Below, in pieces: positions 1 through 13,100 of a DNA stretch of 64,000 bases. Made by a program: the position numbers and the translations under genes. Under the pieces are notes generated by a model. The model did not search any database, was not told the DNA's origin, and worked only from the letters and a program-made list of their open reading frames with translations. Location of the stretch: NCBI RefSeq assembly GCF_011745145.1, contig NZ_CP050191.1, positions 2,160,984-2,224,983 of the forward strand, given 5' to 3'. Each line of letters starts with the position of its first letter. Position 1 is the stretch's first letter. This DNA comes from Mycobacterium sp. DL440 (lineage in GTDB: Bacteria; Actinomycetota; Actinomycetes; Mycobacteriales; Mycobacteriaceae).

Positions 1-3000
1 GTCCCCAAAGGCGTGGCGATCACCCACCGCAACGTGACCGAACTGCTGGGGACACCGGACACCTTCCTGGCCGGGCGGACATGGACGCAGTGGCATTCCT
101 ACGCCTTCGACGCCTCGGTCGAGGAGATCTGGGGCGCGCTGTTGCACGGTGGACGGCTCGTCGTGGTGCCCGAATCGGTGGCTCGCTCACCAGAGGACCT
201 GCAGATCCTGCTCGTTGCCGAACAGGTCGACGTGTTGAGCCAGACTCCGACGGCGGTGGCGATGCTGTCACCCGAGCGTCTGGGTGGGGTGACGTTGTTG
301 GTGGCCGGTGAGGCCTGCCCGGCCGACGTGGTGGACCGTTGGGCACCCGGCCGCGTGATGGTCAACGCCTACGGCCCGACCGAGACCACGATATGTGCCT
401 CCAGGACTACGCCTTTGAGCCCCGGGTCCGGGGCGCCGTCGATCGGTGCGCCGGTAGCGGGTGCGGCGCTGTTCGCGCTGGACGGATCGCTGCGCCGGGT
501 GCCGCCCGGCGTGGTCGGCGAGTTGTACGTGGCGGGCCGCGGCGTGGGTCTCGGGTATGTCGGCCGGGCCGATCTGACCGGCTCGCGCTTTGTGGCCTGC
601 CCGTTCGGGGCGCCAGGAACCCGCATGTATCGCACCGGCGACCTGGTGTTCTGGGACGCCGACGGTCAGTTGCGCTACGTGGGACGTGCCGATGAGCAGG
701 TCAAGATCCGCGGGTATCGCATCGAGCTCGGCGAAGTTCAGGCCGTGCTGGCCGGGCTGGACGGTGTCGAGCAGGCGGCGGTGATCGCTCGTACGGACCG
801 CCCCGACTCCTTGCGGCTGGTGGGCTACGTGACCGGAACAGCGGAGCCGGCCAAGCTGCGCGCCCAGCTGGCCGAGCAGCTCCCGGCCTACATGGTTCCG
901 GCTGCCGTCGTGCAATTGGCGGCGTTGCCGTTGACCCCCAACGGAAAACTGAACACCCGTGCCCTGCCGGCACCCGAGTACCAGGACATCGACCACTACC
1001 GCGCCCCGGCGACCCCCACCGAGGAGATCCTGACCGAGATCTACGCCCGCGTGCTCGGCGTGGAGCGGGTCGGGGTCGACGATTCGTTCTTCGATCTCGG
1101 CGGAGATTCGCTTTCCGCGATGCGTCTGGTCGCCGCGGTCAACACCGCCCTGGACACGGGTCTTGCGGTGCGGGTGCTGTTCGAGGCACCCACGGTGGCA
1201 CAACTGGCGCCCCGCATCGGAGGGGAAACGGCACGCCTGGATCCGCTGGTGGCTGCTCAGCGGCCCGCGGTGATTCCGCTGTCGTTCGCGCAGTCGCGAC
1301 TGTGGTTCCTGGACCAATTGCAGGGCCCGTCACCGGTTTACAACATGGCGACCGCGCTCCGGATCGGCGGCGCACTGGATACCGAGGCGTTGGGTGTGGC
1401 GCTGGCCGATGTGGTGGCCCGTCACGAAAGCCTGCGTACCGTGTTCCCGGCCGTCGACGGAATTCCGCGGCAGTCGGTCCTGTCCGTCGAACACGCCCAG
1501 TTCGGCTGGGATGTTGTCGACGCCGCCGATTGGACGGCGGAGCAGCTGCACGCGGCCATCGGCGAAGCGGCCCGTCACACCTTTGACCTGTCCGCCGAAA
1601 TACCGTTGCGGGCCCGGCTCTTCCGCCTCGCCGATGACGAACACGTCCTGGCAGCAGTCGTGCACCACATCGCTGCCGACGGTTTGTCGGTCACTCCACT
1701 GGTGGCGGATCTCGGGGTGGCCTACGCCGGCCGAAGCGCCGGACAAGCCCCCGGCTGGGCTGAATTGGCAGTCCAGTATGTCGATTACACGCTGTGGCAG
1801 CGCGCGCAGTTCGGCGACCTCGCCGACAGTCAGAGCCGGATCGCCTCGCAGCTGGCCTACTGGCAGCATGCTCTGGCCGGGATGCCTGAACGCGTGGCGT
1901 TGCCCACCGATCGGCCCTACCCTCCTGCCGCCGATCAGCGCGGTGCCACCGTCACCCTGGACTGGTCCGCAGAACTACAGCAGCAGGTGGCTCGGGTGGC
2001 GCGGGAGCACAACGCGACCAGCTTCATGGTGATCCAGACCGCCTTGCTGACCGTGCTGTCCAAGCTCAGTGGAAGTTCCGACGTTGCAGTCGGCTTCCCG
2101 ATCGCCGGACGCCGCGACCCGGCGCTGGATGAGCTGATCGGGTTCTTCGTGAACACCCTGGTGCTCCGGGCCGACCTGAGTGGCGACCCCACCGTGGCCG
2201 ATTTGTTCGCCCAGGTCCGTGCCCGCAGCCTGGCCGCCTACGAACACCAGGATGTGCCGTTCGAGGTGCTCGTCGATCGGCTCAACCCGACGCGGTCGCT
2301 GACGCATCATCCATTGGTTCAGGTGGCGCTGTCGTGGCAGAACGTCCCGGGGCAGGCCGGCAACGCGTCCGGTTCCGGCCTTGGGCTCGGCGATCTCGAG
2401 GTCAGCCAGATGCCGGCGGACACCCACACGGCGCGAATGGATTTGAGCTTCTCCCTGGCTGAACGCCGGACCCCGGCCGGCGCCCCCGCCGGCATCGGCG
2501 GAACGGTGGAGTTCCGCACCGATGTGTTCGACGCGGCAAGCATCGAAACGCTGATCAATCGGTTCGAGCAGGTGCTGGTCGCGATGACCAACGACACCGA
2601 CCGGCGTCTGTCCTCGCTCGACCTGCTCGATGCCGTCGAACACGCTCGGCTCGACGTGATCGGCAACCGGGCCGCCCTCGCCCGGTCCACCAGCGCACCG
2701 GTGTCGGTTCCCGCGCTGTTCGCCGCACAGGTCGCCCGCGCCCCGGAGGCCGTCGCGGTGACCTTCGATGGACAGTCGCTGACGTACCGCGGACTCGATG
2801 AGGCCGCAAACCGGTTGGCCCACCGGATGATCGGGTACGGTGCCGGTCCCGGGACCTGCGTGGCCCTGCTATTGGACCGCTCGGCGGATGCGATCGTCGC
2901 GATGCTGGCGGCACTGAAGGCCGGAGCGGCGTACCTGGCGATCGACCCCGCGCTGCCCGCGGCCCGGGTCGAGTTCATGTTGGCCGACGCCGCGCCGGTC

Positions 3001-6000
3001 GCCGCGGTCACCACCGCTGCTCTCGTTGACCGGCTGGACGGACATCGCTTGCAGGTCATCGACATTCACGATCCTGCGGTGGCCGATCAACCGGTCACGC
3101 CACTTCCGGACCTAGCACCTGACTCCGCCCCGGACGATCTGGCCTACCTGATCTACACCTCGGGCACCACCGGTCTGCCCAAGGGAGTTGCCGTCACCCA
3201 CGACAACTTGACGCACTTGGCACGGTCCACGCCTGAGGATCTGCCCGCGAACCAGGTGTGGACGCAGTGCCACTCGTACGCCTTCGACTTCTCGGTGTGG
3301 GAGATCTGGGCCGCGTTGTTGCGCGGCGCGCGCCTGGTGGTGGTGCCCGAATCGGTCGTGAGCTCACCCGACGATTTCCACGCCCTCCTGGTCCGCGAGC
3401 AGGTCAACGTGCTCACCCAGACTCCGTCGGCCGCCGGGGCACTGTCGCCGCAGGGGCTGGAGTCCGTCGCGTTGTTGCTCGGCGGCGAGGCCTGCCCCGG
3501 TGAGGTGGTTGATCGCTGGGCACCCGGCCGGGTGGTGATCAACGCCTACGGACCCACCGAGATCACCGTGTACGCCTCGATGAGCGCGCCACTTCTGCCC
3601 GGGTCCGGCGCCGCACCGATCGGGGCGCCCGTCGCCACGTCGGCGCTGTTCGTCCTGGACGAGTGGCTGCGCCCGGTGCCGCCCGGAGTGGTTGGTGAGC
3701 TGTATGTCGCCGGCGACGGAGTGGCGTGCGGTTACCTGGGCCGGTCGGGTTTGACCGCAGCGCGGTTCGTGGCGTGCCCGTTCGGTGAGCCGGGGGAGCC
3801 TGCGACACGCATGTACCGCACCGGGGATCTCGTGAGCTGGCGTGCCGATGGGCAGCTGCAGTACCTCGGTCGCGCCGATGACCAGGTCAAGATCCGCGGG
3901 CACCGCATCGAACTCGGCGAGGTTCAGGCTGCACTGGGTGGGTTGGACGGCGTGGGGCAGGCCGTGGTGATCGCCCGCGAGGACCATCCGGGTATCAAGC
4001 GCCTGGTCGGCTATGTCACTGAAGGGACAGCCGGGCCGGTGGATCCGGCCGGGATGCGAAATGCGTTGGCGGACCGACTGCCCCCGTACATGGTCCCGGC
4101 CGCGATCGTGGTGCTGGATGCGTTGCCGTTGACGGTCAACGGCAAACTCGACACCCGTGCCTTGCCGGCACCGGAATATCAGGACGCCGATCAGTACCGC
4201 GCACCTGCGACCCCTGTCGAGGAGATCCTGGTCGGCATCTATGCCCAGGTTCTCGGCCTGGAGCGGGTCGGGGTCGACGACTCGTTCTTCGACCTTGGCG
4301 GCGACAGTATTCTGTCCATGCAGGTGGTGGCCCAGGCCCGGGCGTGCGGCGTGATGTGCCGTCCGCGTGACATTTTCGTCGAGCAGACCGTTGCCCGACT
4401 GGCGCACGTGGTCGGGGTGACCAGCGATGATGACGGCCCCGTTGACGAGGGTGTCGGTCCGGTGGCGGCGACCCCGATCATGCGCTGGCTGGAAGAGGTG
4501 GACCGCGCGGGCGGCGCGACCGACCAGTTCAACCAGACAGTCGTGATCCAGGCCCCGCCGGGGGCCACCGAGTCCGACGTCGAGTTGGTCTTGAGTGCCC
4601 TGCTGGACCGGCATGCCATGCTGCGGCTGCGTGCCACTGCGCACGCGAGGAGCAAATCAGCAGAGGACGACGAAGCCGGTAACTGGTCACTCCTGGTGCC
4701 CGAGAAGGGTTCGGTACGAGCACATCTGCAGTCGGTGGACGCGCTGTCCGACGCGGCGGTGCTGGCCGCCCGGTCCCGGCTGAACCCGGCCACCGGCGAG
4801 ATGGTGAGCGCCCTGTGGGTGGAATCCACCGGCCAGCTGGTGCTGACCATTCACCACCTGGCAGTCGACGCGGTGTCCTGGCGAATTCTGCTCGAAGACC
4901 TCAACATCGCCTGGGCCCAGCACTCCCAGGGACAGGCCGTCGCATTGCCGACGACGGGTACCTCATTCGCACAGTGGACGGCACTGCTCGGTGAGCGTGC
5001 GCGCTCCGCGGCCGCGGTGGATCAGGCCGACAGCTGGCGACGAGCGTTGGCGTCCCCGTCGCCGCTGCCGGCGGTGCGGCCCGAACTGGACACGTACGCC
5101 ACCGCCGGCCACCTCACCGCTTCACTGGATGCCGAGACGACCCGCGCACTGCTCGGCGAAGTCCCGGCAGCGTTCCACGCCGGGGTGCAAGACATTCTGC
5201 TGATCGCCTATGGGCTGGCGTTGACCGAATTCCTGGGAATCACCTTGCCGGTGACCATCGATGTCGAGGGCCACGGCCGGCAAGAGGAGCTGGCAGAACT
5301 GGGTGGAATTTCTGATCGGGCCGTCGACCTGTCCCGCACCGTGGGCTGGTTCACCACCAAGTACCCGGTGAAATTGAGCGTCGCGGCAGACGTCGGGCAG
5401 CGTCGGGCCGGGCTGAGCTGGTCTGCGGTGATGGCCGGCGATCCGGCACTCGGCCGGGTGGTCAAAGACGCCAAGGAACAACTGCGTGCCCTACCCGACG
5501 GAATGACCTATGGACTCCTTCGCTACCTCAACCCCGACGTCGACCTGTCCGGGGCTGACCCGACCATCGGATTCAACTACCTCGGCAGGTTGGGCGCGTC
5601 CGGCTCTGCGCAGCAGGCGGACATGGCTGGGCTGTGGCAGGTCAGCGTCGATGGGGCGGCGCTTGCCGCGACCGCCGCGGCGATTCCGATGCCACTTGGG
5701 CACACCGTGGAGCTCAACGCGAGCACAGCCGAAACTGATGCCGGCCCAAGTCTTTACGCGTCGTGGACCTGGGCTCCCTCGGCTCTAGATGAGACCCAGG
5801 TCAGCCGGCTCAGCCAGCTCTGGTTCGAAGCGCTCACCGGTATCTGCGCGCATGTCCGCGAGGGTGGCGGCGGTCTGACCCCGTCCGACGTCCTTCCGGC
5901 CCGCCTCACCCAGCCCGAGATCGAGGAGTTGAGCCAGGACCACCACCTTGCCGATGTGCTGCCGTTGACCCCGCTGCAGCAGGGACTCCTGTTCCAGGCC

Positions 6001-7182
6001 AACGCAACTCACGGCAATGACGACGATGTCTACGCCATGCAACTCGACATCACCGTCACCGGTCCACTGGATGCGCACCGGCTGCGTGAGGCCGTGCGCA
6101 CGGTGGTCGGCCGCCACCCGAACCTGGCGGCCCGGTTCGACAAACGATTCGACCAACCGGTCCAGATCATCCCTGCCGACCCCGATGTGCCGTGGCAGTA
6201 CGTCGAGATGGCAACGGACACAGATGTGCAGCGGTTGTGTGCCGGCGAACGTGCCGCGGTCTGCGATCTGGCCCACCAGTCGGCGTTCCGGGCGGCGCTG
6301 ATCCGGATCGCCGACAACGAGCACCGGTTCGTCATGACCTATCACCACATTGTGCTCGATGGTTGGTCACTGCCGATCCTGCTGCAGGAGGTTTTCGCCA
6401 GTTACTACGGCCAGCGCCTGCCGTCCGCTGCGCCATATCGCCGATTCGTGACATGGATGACCGATCGGGACGTCGATGCTGCCCATGCCGCGTGGCGGGA
6501 GGCCCTGGCTGACTTCGCCACCCCAACCCTGGTCGCCCCGAACCGGACCCGACCGGGGCGACGCGCCACCGAGACGTTCCGGTTGCCTGCCGGAATCACC
6601 CGTGCCGTCAACGAGCTCGCCCGCTCGCAGCACACCACCGCCAACACCGTGCTGCAAGCCGCCTGGGCGCAGGTGCTCATGTGGCTCACCGGCCAGCAGG
6701 ATGTAGCGTTCGGCGTTGCCGTCTCGGGACGATCAGCAGAAGTGGCAGGCGCGGATTCGATGGTCGGCTTGCTCATCAACACCGTGCCGGTTCGGGCCGC
6801 CGTCACCCCGGACACGACCATCGCCAACCTGCTCGGCGAACTGCAACGCCGTCACAGCGACACCCTCGACCATCAGCATCTGGCACTCAGTGAGATCCAC
6901 CGGGCTGTCGGCCACGATCAATTGTTCGACACCCTGTTCGTCTACCAGAACTATCCGGTGGAGACCGTGGCGGCATCGATGGCCGACGGACTGGCCATCA
7001 CCGAGGTCAATGGCCGCGAATACAACCACTATCCGCTGACCCTGCAAGCCATGCCGGGGACGGAACTGGTTTTGCGTGTCGAATTCGATACCGACGTGTT
7101 CACCGCCAAACGCGTGAACAAAGTTGTCGCGCGGTTCCAGCGGGTGCTGGAGGCCATGACCGGGGAGGAACAGCAATCGTGA
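1..7182 (+). CDS. Nonribosomal peptide synthetase, 5' end outside window (A-PCP-C-A-PCP-E-C)
   Basis: Multimodular peptide synthetase. The window opens inside the A3 core (VPKG) of an adenylation domain, so the true start lies upstream. Domain order by nucleotide: A (to about 970, A10 motif NGKLN), PCP (about 1015-1205, GGDS), C (about 1270-2580, HHIAADG), A (about 2700-4160), PCP (about 4200-4420, GGDSI form usual before epimerases), E (about 4450-5910, HHLAVDA then SW, and YGLLRYLN), C (about 5935-7170, HHIVLDG). Ten-residue specificity codes read by alignment to GrsA are DAESLAAICK for the first A and DFWTLGAVYK for the second. The first has an acidic Glu at position 239, which may favour a basic side chain; neither is assigned confidently. 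The E domain predicts that the second residue is passed on in D form, and the following C is therefore probably of DCL type. The stop overlaps the next gene as GTGA, so the two are translationally coupled. Confidence 0.95.
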   Translation, partial: VPKGVAITHRNVTELLGTPDTFLAGRTWTQWHSYAFDASVEEIWGALLHGGRLVVVPESVARSPEDLQILLVAEQVDVLSQTPTAVAMLSPERLGGVTLLVAGEACPADVVDRWAPGRVMVNAYGPTETTICASRTTPLSPGSGAPSIGAPVAGAALFALDGSLRRVPPGVVGELYVAGRGVGLGYVGRADLTGSRFVACPFGAPGTRMYRTGDLVFWDADGQLRYVGRADEQVKIRGYRIELGEVQAVLAGLDGVEQAAVIARTDRPDSLRLVGYVTGTAEPAKLRAQLAEQLPAYMVPAAVVQLAALPLTPNGKLNTRALPAPEYQDIDHYRAPATPTEEILTEIYARVLGVERVGVDDSFFDLGGDSLSAMRLVAAVNTALDTGLAVRVLFEAPTVAQLAPRIGGETARLDPLVAAQRPAVIPLSFAQSRLWFLDQLQGPSPVYNMATALRIGGALDTEALGVALADVVARHESLRTVFPAVDGIPRQSVLSVEHAQFGWDVVDAADWTAEQLHAAIGEAARHTFDLSAEIPLRARLFRLADDEHVLAAVVHHIAADGLSVTPLVADLGVAYAGRSAGQAPGWAELAVQYVDYTLWQRAQFGDLADSQSRIASQLAYWQHALAGMPERVALPTDRPYPPAADQRGATVTLDWSAELQQQVARVAREHNATSFMVIQTALLTVLSKLSGSSDVAVGFPIAGRRDPALDELIGFFVNTLVLRADLSGDPTVADLFAQVRARSLAAYEHQDVPFEVLVDRLNPTRSLTHHPLVQVALSWQNVPGQAGNASGSGLGLGDLEVSQMPADTHTARMDLSFSLAERRTPAGAPAGIGGTVEFRTDVFDAASIETLINRFEQVLVAMTNDTDRRLSSLDLLDAVEHARLDVIGNRAALARSTSAPVSVPALFAAQVARAPEAVAVTFDGQSLTYRGLDEAANRLAHRMIGYGAGPGTCVALLLDRSADAIVAMLAALKAGAAYLAIDPALPAARVEFMLADAAPVAAVTTAALVDRLDGHRLQVIDIHDPAVADQPVTPLPDLAPDSAPDDLAYLIYTSGTTGLPKGVAVTHDNLTHLARSTPEDLPANQVWTQCHSYAFDFSVWEIWAALLRGARLVVVPESVVSSPDDFHALLVREQVNVLTQTPSAAGALSPQGLESVALLLGGEACPGEVVDRWAPGRVVINAYGPTEITVYASMSAPLLPGSGAAPIGAPVATSALFVLDEWLRPVPPGVVGELYVAGDGVACGYLGRSGLTAARFVACPFGEPGEPATRMYRTGDLVSWRADGQLQYLGRADDQVKIRGHRIELGEVQAALGGLDGVGQAVVIAREDHPGIKRLVGYVTEGTAGPVDPAGMRNALADRLPPYMVPAAIVVLDALPLTVNGKLDTRALPAPEYQDADQYRAPATPVEEILVGIYAQVLGLERVGVDDSFFDLGGDSILSMQVVAQARACGVMCRPRDIFVEQTVARLAHVVGVTSDDDGPVDEGVGPVAATPIMRWLEEVDRAGGATDQFNQTVVIQAPPGATESDVELVLSALLDRHAMLRLRATAHARSKSAEDDEAGNWSLLVPEKGSVRAHLQSVDALSDAAVLAARSRLNPATGEMVSALWVESTGQLVLTIHHLAVDAVSWRILLEDLNIAWAQHSQGQAVALPTTGTSFAQWTALLGERARSAAAVDQADSWRRALASPSPLPAVRPELDTYATAGHLTASLDAETTRALLGEVPAAFHAGVQDILLIAYGLALTEFLGITLPVTIDVEGHGRQEELAELGGISDRAVDLSRTVGWFTTKYPVKLSVAADVGQRRAGLSWSAVMAGDPALGRVVKDAKEQLRALPDGMTYGLLRYLNPDVDLSGADPTIGFNYLGRLGASGSAQQADMAGLWQVSVDGAALAATAAAIPMPLGHTVELNASTAETDAGPSLYASWTWAPSALDETQVSRLSQLWFEALTGICAHVREGGGGLTPSDVLPARLTQPEIEELSQDHHLADVLPLTPLQQGLLFQANATHGNDDDVYAMQLDITVTGPLDAHRLREAVRTVVGRHPNLAARFDKRFDQPVQIIPADPDVPWQYVEMATDTDVQRLCAGERAAVCDLAHQSAFRAALIRIADNEHRFVMTYHHIVLDGWSLPILLQEVFASYYGQRLPSAAPYRRFVTWMTDRDVDAAHAAWREALADFATPTLVAPNRTRPGRRATETFRLPAGITRAVNELARSQHTTANTVLQAAWAQVLMWLTGQQDVAFGVAVSGRSAEVAGADSMVGLLINTVPVRAAVTPDTTIANLLGELQRRHSDTLDHQHLALSEIHRAVGHDQLFDTLFVYQNYPVETVAASMADGLAITEVNGREYNHYPLTLQAMPGTELVLRVEFDTDVFTAKRVNKVVARFQRVLEAMTGEEQQS

Positions 7183-10100
7183 GTGCCGATGCCAACCGGC
7201 GATTGTTGTCAATGGATCTGGACGACGACGACGAGCTCGAAGAGCTGGATGAGTGGGGTAACCGCGCAGCCCTAGATGTGCCGGTTGCGGCGTCGCTGTC
7301 CATTCCGTTGCTGTTCGCCGCGCAGGTGACTCGTGATCCGGGTGCGGTGGCAGTCAGTTTCGACGGAAACCACGTCACCTATGGCGCGCTGGACGCGGCG
7401 GCGAATCGATTGGCGCATCTGCTTGTCGAGCAGGGCATCGGGCCCGGACAACGAGTGGCACTGCTGTTCTCGCGGTCGATCGAGGCGATCGTGGCGATCA
7501 TCGGTGTGCTGAAAACCGGTGCGGCATATGTGCCGATCGACCCGTCAGTGCCTGCTGCGCGATTGGAATTCGTCCTCGCCGATTCGGCGCCGATAGCGGT
7601 GGTCAGTACCGCTGATCTGCTGGACCGGCTGAGCGGGCGCGGGTTGACGGTAATCGACGTCGACGATCCGGCGGTGGCCAGCCAACCCGCCACCACACCG
7701 CTGATCGAGCCGGCCGGCGATGATGTTGCGTACTTGATCTACACCTCGGGCACGACGGGCGTGCCCAAGGGTGTGGCAATTCCGCATCGGAATGTGACAC
7801 GGCTGTTGGATGCGATCGATCGTGATGTGGCGTTGTCGCCGGGCCAGGTATGGGCACAAAGTCATTCGTTGGCGTTCGACTTCTCGGTGTGGGAGATTTT
7901 CGGGGCGCTCCTCCATGGTGGGCGGCTTGTGGTGGTACCCGAATCGGTGACACGTTCGGCCGAAGAGTTCCACACGCTGTTGGTCGCTGAGCGGGTCAGT
8001 GTGCTGAGTCAGACGCCGTCGGCGTTCTACGCGCTGGCCGCGGTGGACACCGCCCGGCTGGAGGACCAGCTGGCGCTCGAGGTGGTGGTGTTCGGTGGAG
8101 AGGCGCTGGAACCGTCGCGCCTGAGGCCGTGGCTGGCTGAGCATCCCGAGTTGCCGCGGTTGATCAACATGTACGGGATCACCGAGACGACGGTGCACGC
8201 CACGTTTCGTGAGATCACCACAGCCGATGTGGAGAACGCGGTTTCGCCGATCGGCGTGCCGTTGGCCGATCTGGCGTTCTTCATCCTCGACGGCTGGTTG
8301 CGTCCGGTGCCGGCCGGTGTGGTGGGCGAGTTGTATGTGGCCGGTGCAGGTTTGGGCTATGGCTATGTGGGGCGGGCATCGTTGACGGCGACGCGATTTG
8401 TGTCGTGCCCGTTCGGCAATGCGACCGCACCGGGAATACGCATGTACCGCACCGGGGATCTGGTGCGCTGGGGCTCTGATGGGCAGCTGCAGTACCTGGG
8501 GCGCGCCGACGAGCAGGTCAAGATTCGTGGCTATCGGATCGAGCTGGGTGAGATCCAGGCCGCGTTAACCGCTTTGGATGATGTCGAGCAGGCCGTCGTG
8601 ATCGCCCGGGAGGACCGTCCCGGGGACAAGCGGCTGGTCGGTTACATCACCGGTACCGCCGATCCGTCCGCGGCGCGGACGGCGCTGGGGGAGAAGCTCC
8701 CGTCGTACATGGTGCCCACGGCGGTGGTCGCGTTGGAGACATTGCCGTTGACCGTCAACGGCAAGCTCGACAAGAAAGCCTTGCCCGCACCGGAATACCA
8801 ACACATCGACGACTACCGGGCTCCGTCGACTCCCACCGAGGAAATCCTGGCCGGCATCTACGCTCAGATCCTCGGACTCGAACGCGTCGGCGTCGATGTC
8901 TCGTTCTTCGATCTCGGCGGGGATTCGCTGCAGGCCATGCGCCTGGTCGCCGCGCTCAACAGAACTCTGGACGCCGGCCTTGAAGAGCGCGTCGTGTTCG
9001 ATGCTCCAACGGTCGCCCAGTTGGCACTCCGCCTCGGTGCTGATGAAGGCCGCCGGCAGCCCTTGCTGGCCGGCGAGCGACCGGCGGTGATGCCGCTGTC
9101 GTTTGCTCAGAGCCGGTTGTGGTTCGTCGACCAATTGCAGGGCCCTTCACCGGTTTACAACCTGACGGCCGGGCTACGGCTGGACGGGCCGCTCGACGTC
9201 GATGCGCTGGGCGCGGCCTTCGCGGACCTACTCGATCGTCACGAGAGCCTGCGCACGGTGTTCCCGACGGTCGACGGGACGCCTCAGCAGCTGGTCGTTC
9301 CCGCCGATCAGACCGGATTCACCTGGGGCGTCGTCGATGCCGCCGGGTGGCCGGCAAGCCGGTTGCAGGAAGCGGTCGAGGAGGCAGTGCGACACAGTTT
9401 CGACCTGGCTGCCGAGATCCCCTTCCGGGCGAAGATTTTCCGCGTCGCTGCCGAGGAGCACGTGCTGGTGGCCGTGGTGCACCACATCGCCGCCGACGGC
9501 TGGTCGATCACCCCGCTGGTGGCCGATCTGGGAGTCGCCTATGCCAGCCGGCGTGTGGGGGAGGCTCCCGGCTGGGAACCGTTGGCGGTCCAATATGCGG
9601 ATTACACGTTGTGGCAGCGCGCGCAGCTCGGCGATCTGGAGGACAGCGACAGCCGCATCTCCCAGCAGCTGAAATACTGGGCGGACGCCCTGGCCGGGAT
9701 GCCCGAGCGCTTGGCGTTACCGACGGACCGCCCCTGTCCCTTGGTGGCTGACCAACAAGGCGACCGGGTAGATGTGGAGTGGCCGGCTGATCTGCAGCAA
9801 CACGTCGCTCGACTGGCTCGCGATCACAACGCGACCAAATTCATGGTGGTCCAAGCGGCGCTGCTGACGCTGCTTTCGAAACTGAGCTCGAGTTCCGATG
9901 TGGCGGTGGGCTTCCCGATCGCGGGGCGCCGCGATCCAGCCCTTGATGAGCTGGTCGGGTTTTTCGTCAACACGTTGGTGTTGCGGGTGGATCTGGCAGG
10001 AGATCCCAGTGTTGCCGAGGTGCTGGCTCAAGTTCGTGCCAGCAGTCTCAGCGCTTTCGAGCATCAGGATGTGCCCTTCGAGGTACTCGTCGAGCGGCTC

Positions 10101-13100
10101 AATCCGACCCGTTCGCTGACCCATCATCCGCTGGTGCAGGTGATGTTGGCCTGGCAGAACGTTCCCGGACAGACCCGCGTTTCCGGTGGCGGGTTGGCGC
10201 TGGGGGATCTGCAGGCCACCCAGCTACCGCTGGACACCCATACCGCCCGGATGGATCTGTCGTTCTCCTTGGCCGAGCGCTGGACTGAAACCGGGGAGGC
10301 CGCAGGGATTTCGGGGACGGTGGAGTTCCGCACCGATGTGTTCGACACCGCCACCATCGAAGCGCTGGTCGATCGGCTGCACCGGGTGCTCGAGGCGATG
10401 GCTGCCGACCCCTCTCGGCGGCTGTCTGCGATTGATGTGCTCGATGCCGATGAGCAGCTGCGCCTGGACACGGTGGGCAATCGGGCGACGCTGACCCGTC
10501 CAGCTGCTCAACCGGCGTCGATTCCGGTTTTGTTCGAGGCCCAGGTGGCCCGCGATTCCGGTGCGGTGGCGGTCAGTTTCGACGGAGGCCACCTCACCTA
10601 CGGAGACCTCGATCAGGCCGCGAATCGGTTGGCGCATCTGCTGATCGAGCGGGGCGTGGGTCCGGGACAGCGCGTCGCCGTGCTGTTTTCCCGGTCGGTC
10701 GAAGCGATCGTTGCGATTTTCGCGGTCCTCAAGACCGGTGCGGCGTATGTGCCCATCGATCCCGCGGTGCCCGATTCACGGTTGGAGTTCGTCCTCACTG
10801 ATTCCGCGCCGGTGGCCGCGGTCACCACCAATGATCTGGCCGATCGCCTGGACGGGCGTCAGTTGATGGTGATCGCCGTCGACGACGTCGCGGTGGCCGG
10901 ACAGCCGAGTAGCGCGCCGACGGTGGGTCCGGCACCTGATGATGTCGCGTATCTGATTTACACCTCTGGCACCACGGGTGTGCCCAAGGGAGTGGCGATC
11001 CCGCACCACAACGTGACCCGCCTGCTAGAGGCGCTGGATGCCGACCTGGAGTTGTCGGCGGATCAGGTTTGGACGCAAAGTCATTCGTTGGCGTTCGACT
11101 TCTCGGTGTGGGAGATTTTCGGGGCGCTCCTCCATGGTGGGCGGCTGGTGGTGGTGTCCGACACGGTGGCGCGGTCTCCGGAGGAGTTCCACGCCTTGCT
11201 GGTCGATGAGCGCGTCAGCGTGCTGAGTCAGACGCCGTCGGCGTTCTATGCGCTGCAGACCGTGGATGAACTCTCGCCGGGGGCTGAACTCCAGCTTGAA
11301 TTGGTGGTCTTCGGCGGTGAGGCGCTGGACCCCACACGGCTGGCGGAGTGGCTGCAGGATCATCCGGTGTTACCGCGGCTGGTCAACATGTACGGGATCA
11401 CCGAGACGACGGTGCACGCCTCGTTTCGTGAGATCACCGCCGCCGATGTCGACGTCGCGGTCAGCCCGATCGGCGTTCCGCTGAAGCATCTGGCCTTTTT
11501 CGTGCTCGACCGATGGTTGCGGCCGATGCCGGTCGGTGTCGTGGGCGAGTTGTATGTGGCCGGTGCGGGTCTGGCTGCCGGGTATGTCGGCCGGCCCGGG
11601 TTGAGCGCGTCGAGGTTTGTGGCGTGTCCTTTCGGTGCGCCGGGACAAAGGATGTATCGCACCGGGGATCTGGTCTGTTGGCGCCCGGACGGGGAGCTGC
11701 AGTATCTGGGGCGTGCCGACGAGCAGGTCAAGATCCGCGGCTACCGCATCGAGCTGGGTGAAATCCAATCGGTACTAACGGCTTTGGACGGTGTTGAGCA
11801 GGCGGTCGTGATCGCCCGTGAGGACCGCCCCGGGGACAAGCGCCTCGTCGGCTACATCACCGGGGTCGCCGATCCCGCCGCCTTACGTGCCGCGCTGGGG
11901 GAGAAGCTGCCCTCCTACATGGTGCCCACGGCCGTCGTCGCGATTGACTCGTTGCCGCTGACGGTCAACGGCAAACTCGACACGCGTGCCCTGCCTGCAC
12001 CCGAATACCAGGACGTCGATCACTACCGCGCCCCGGCCACTCACCTCGAGGAGATCCTGGCCGGCATCTTTGCTCAGGTCCTCGGGCTCGAGCAGGTCGG
12101 AGTCGACGACTCGTTCTTCGACCTTGGCGGCGACAGCATCTCGGCCATGCAGGTGATATGGCGGGCCCACCATGCCGGCCTGACCGGCCGCCCAAAAGAC
12201 ATCTTCGTCCAGCAGACCGTGGCCCGGCTGGCGCGGGTGGTCAGGATGGCAGACAGCGCAGGCAGCGTGATCGACGAGGGGCTCGGACCTGTCGTGGCAA
12301 CCCCGATCATGCAGTGGTTGAAGAGCCTGGAAAGTGCCGACGGCCCGATCGACGAGTTCAACCAGACCGTGGTGTTGCAGGCACCCACCGGCGCCTCCGA
12401 GGACGACGTCGTAATCCTGTTGCAGGCCTTGCTCGATCGGCACGGCATGCTCCGGTTGCGCGCCGAGGACGACGGTGAGGGCGGCTGGTCTCTGACGGTG
12501 CCCGAGGCAGATACGGTGGACGCCCGCGCGTACCTGCAGACGGTGGACGTCTTGACGGAAGACGCGCTGGCGGCGGCACGGTCGCGGTTGAATCCCGCTG
12601 CCGGAGCGATGTTGAGCGCGTTGTGGAGTTCTTCCACGGGCCAATTGGCGTTGGTGGTTCACCATCTGGCTGTTGACGGTGTGTCGTGGCGAATTATGTT
12701 GGAGGACCTCAACATCGCCTGGACTCAGCATCGCGGGGAACAGCCCGTGCTGTTGCCGCCGGCGGGCACGTCGTTTGCGGGATGGGCCGGCCTGCTGGCC
12801 GAGTACGCGCGCCACCCCGACGTGGTCGGCGAGGCGAACGTGTGGCGGCAGGTGACGTCGATCCCGGCCGCGTTGCCGGCACCGCGGCCGGCGGAGGATA
12901 CGTTTGCCACGGCCGGATACCTGACGGAGTTTCTGGACGCCGAGACCACCCACATGCTCCTCGGCGACGTGCCTGCGGCGTTTCACGCCGGGGTGCATGA
13001 GATCTTGTTGATCGCCTTTGCCCTCGCGTGGGCGCAATACCTGGGGACCGGTGGAGCGCCGATCGCGATCGATGTGGAGGGTCACGGGCGCCAGGAGGAA

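Noticed and set aside
268-1317. Long open frames on the opposite strand of the NRPS genes (for example 349, 426 and 400 residues)
   Set aside because: Shadow frames typical of high-GC coding DNA; their translations are Arg/Gly/His-rich with no domain pattern, and the plus-strand NRPS domains are unambiguous.
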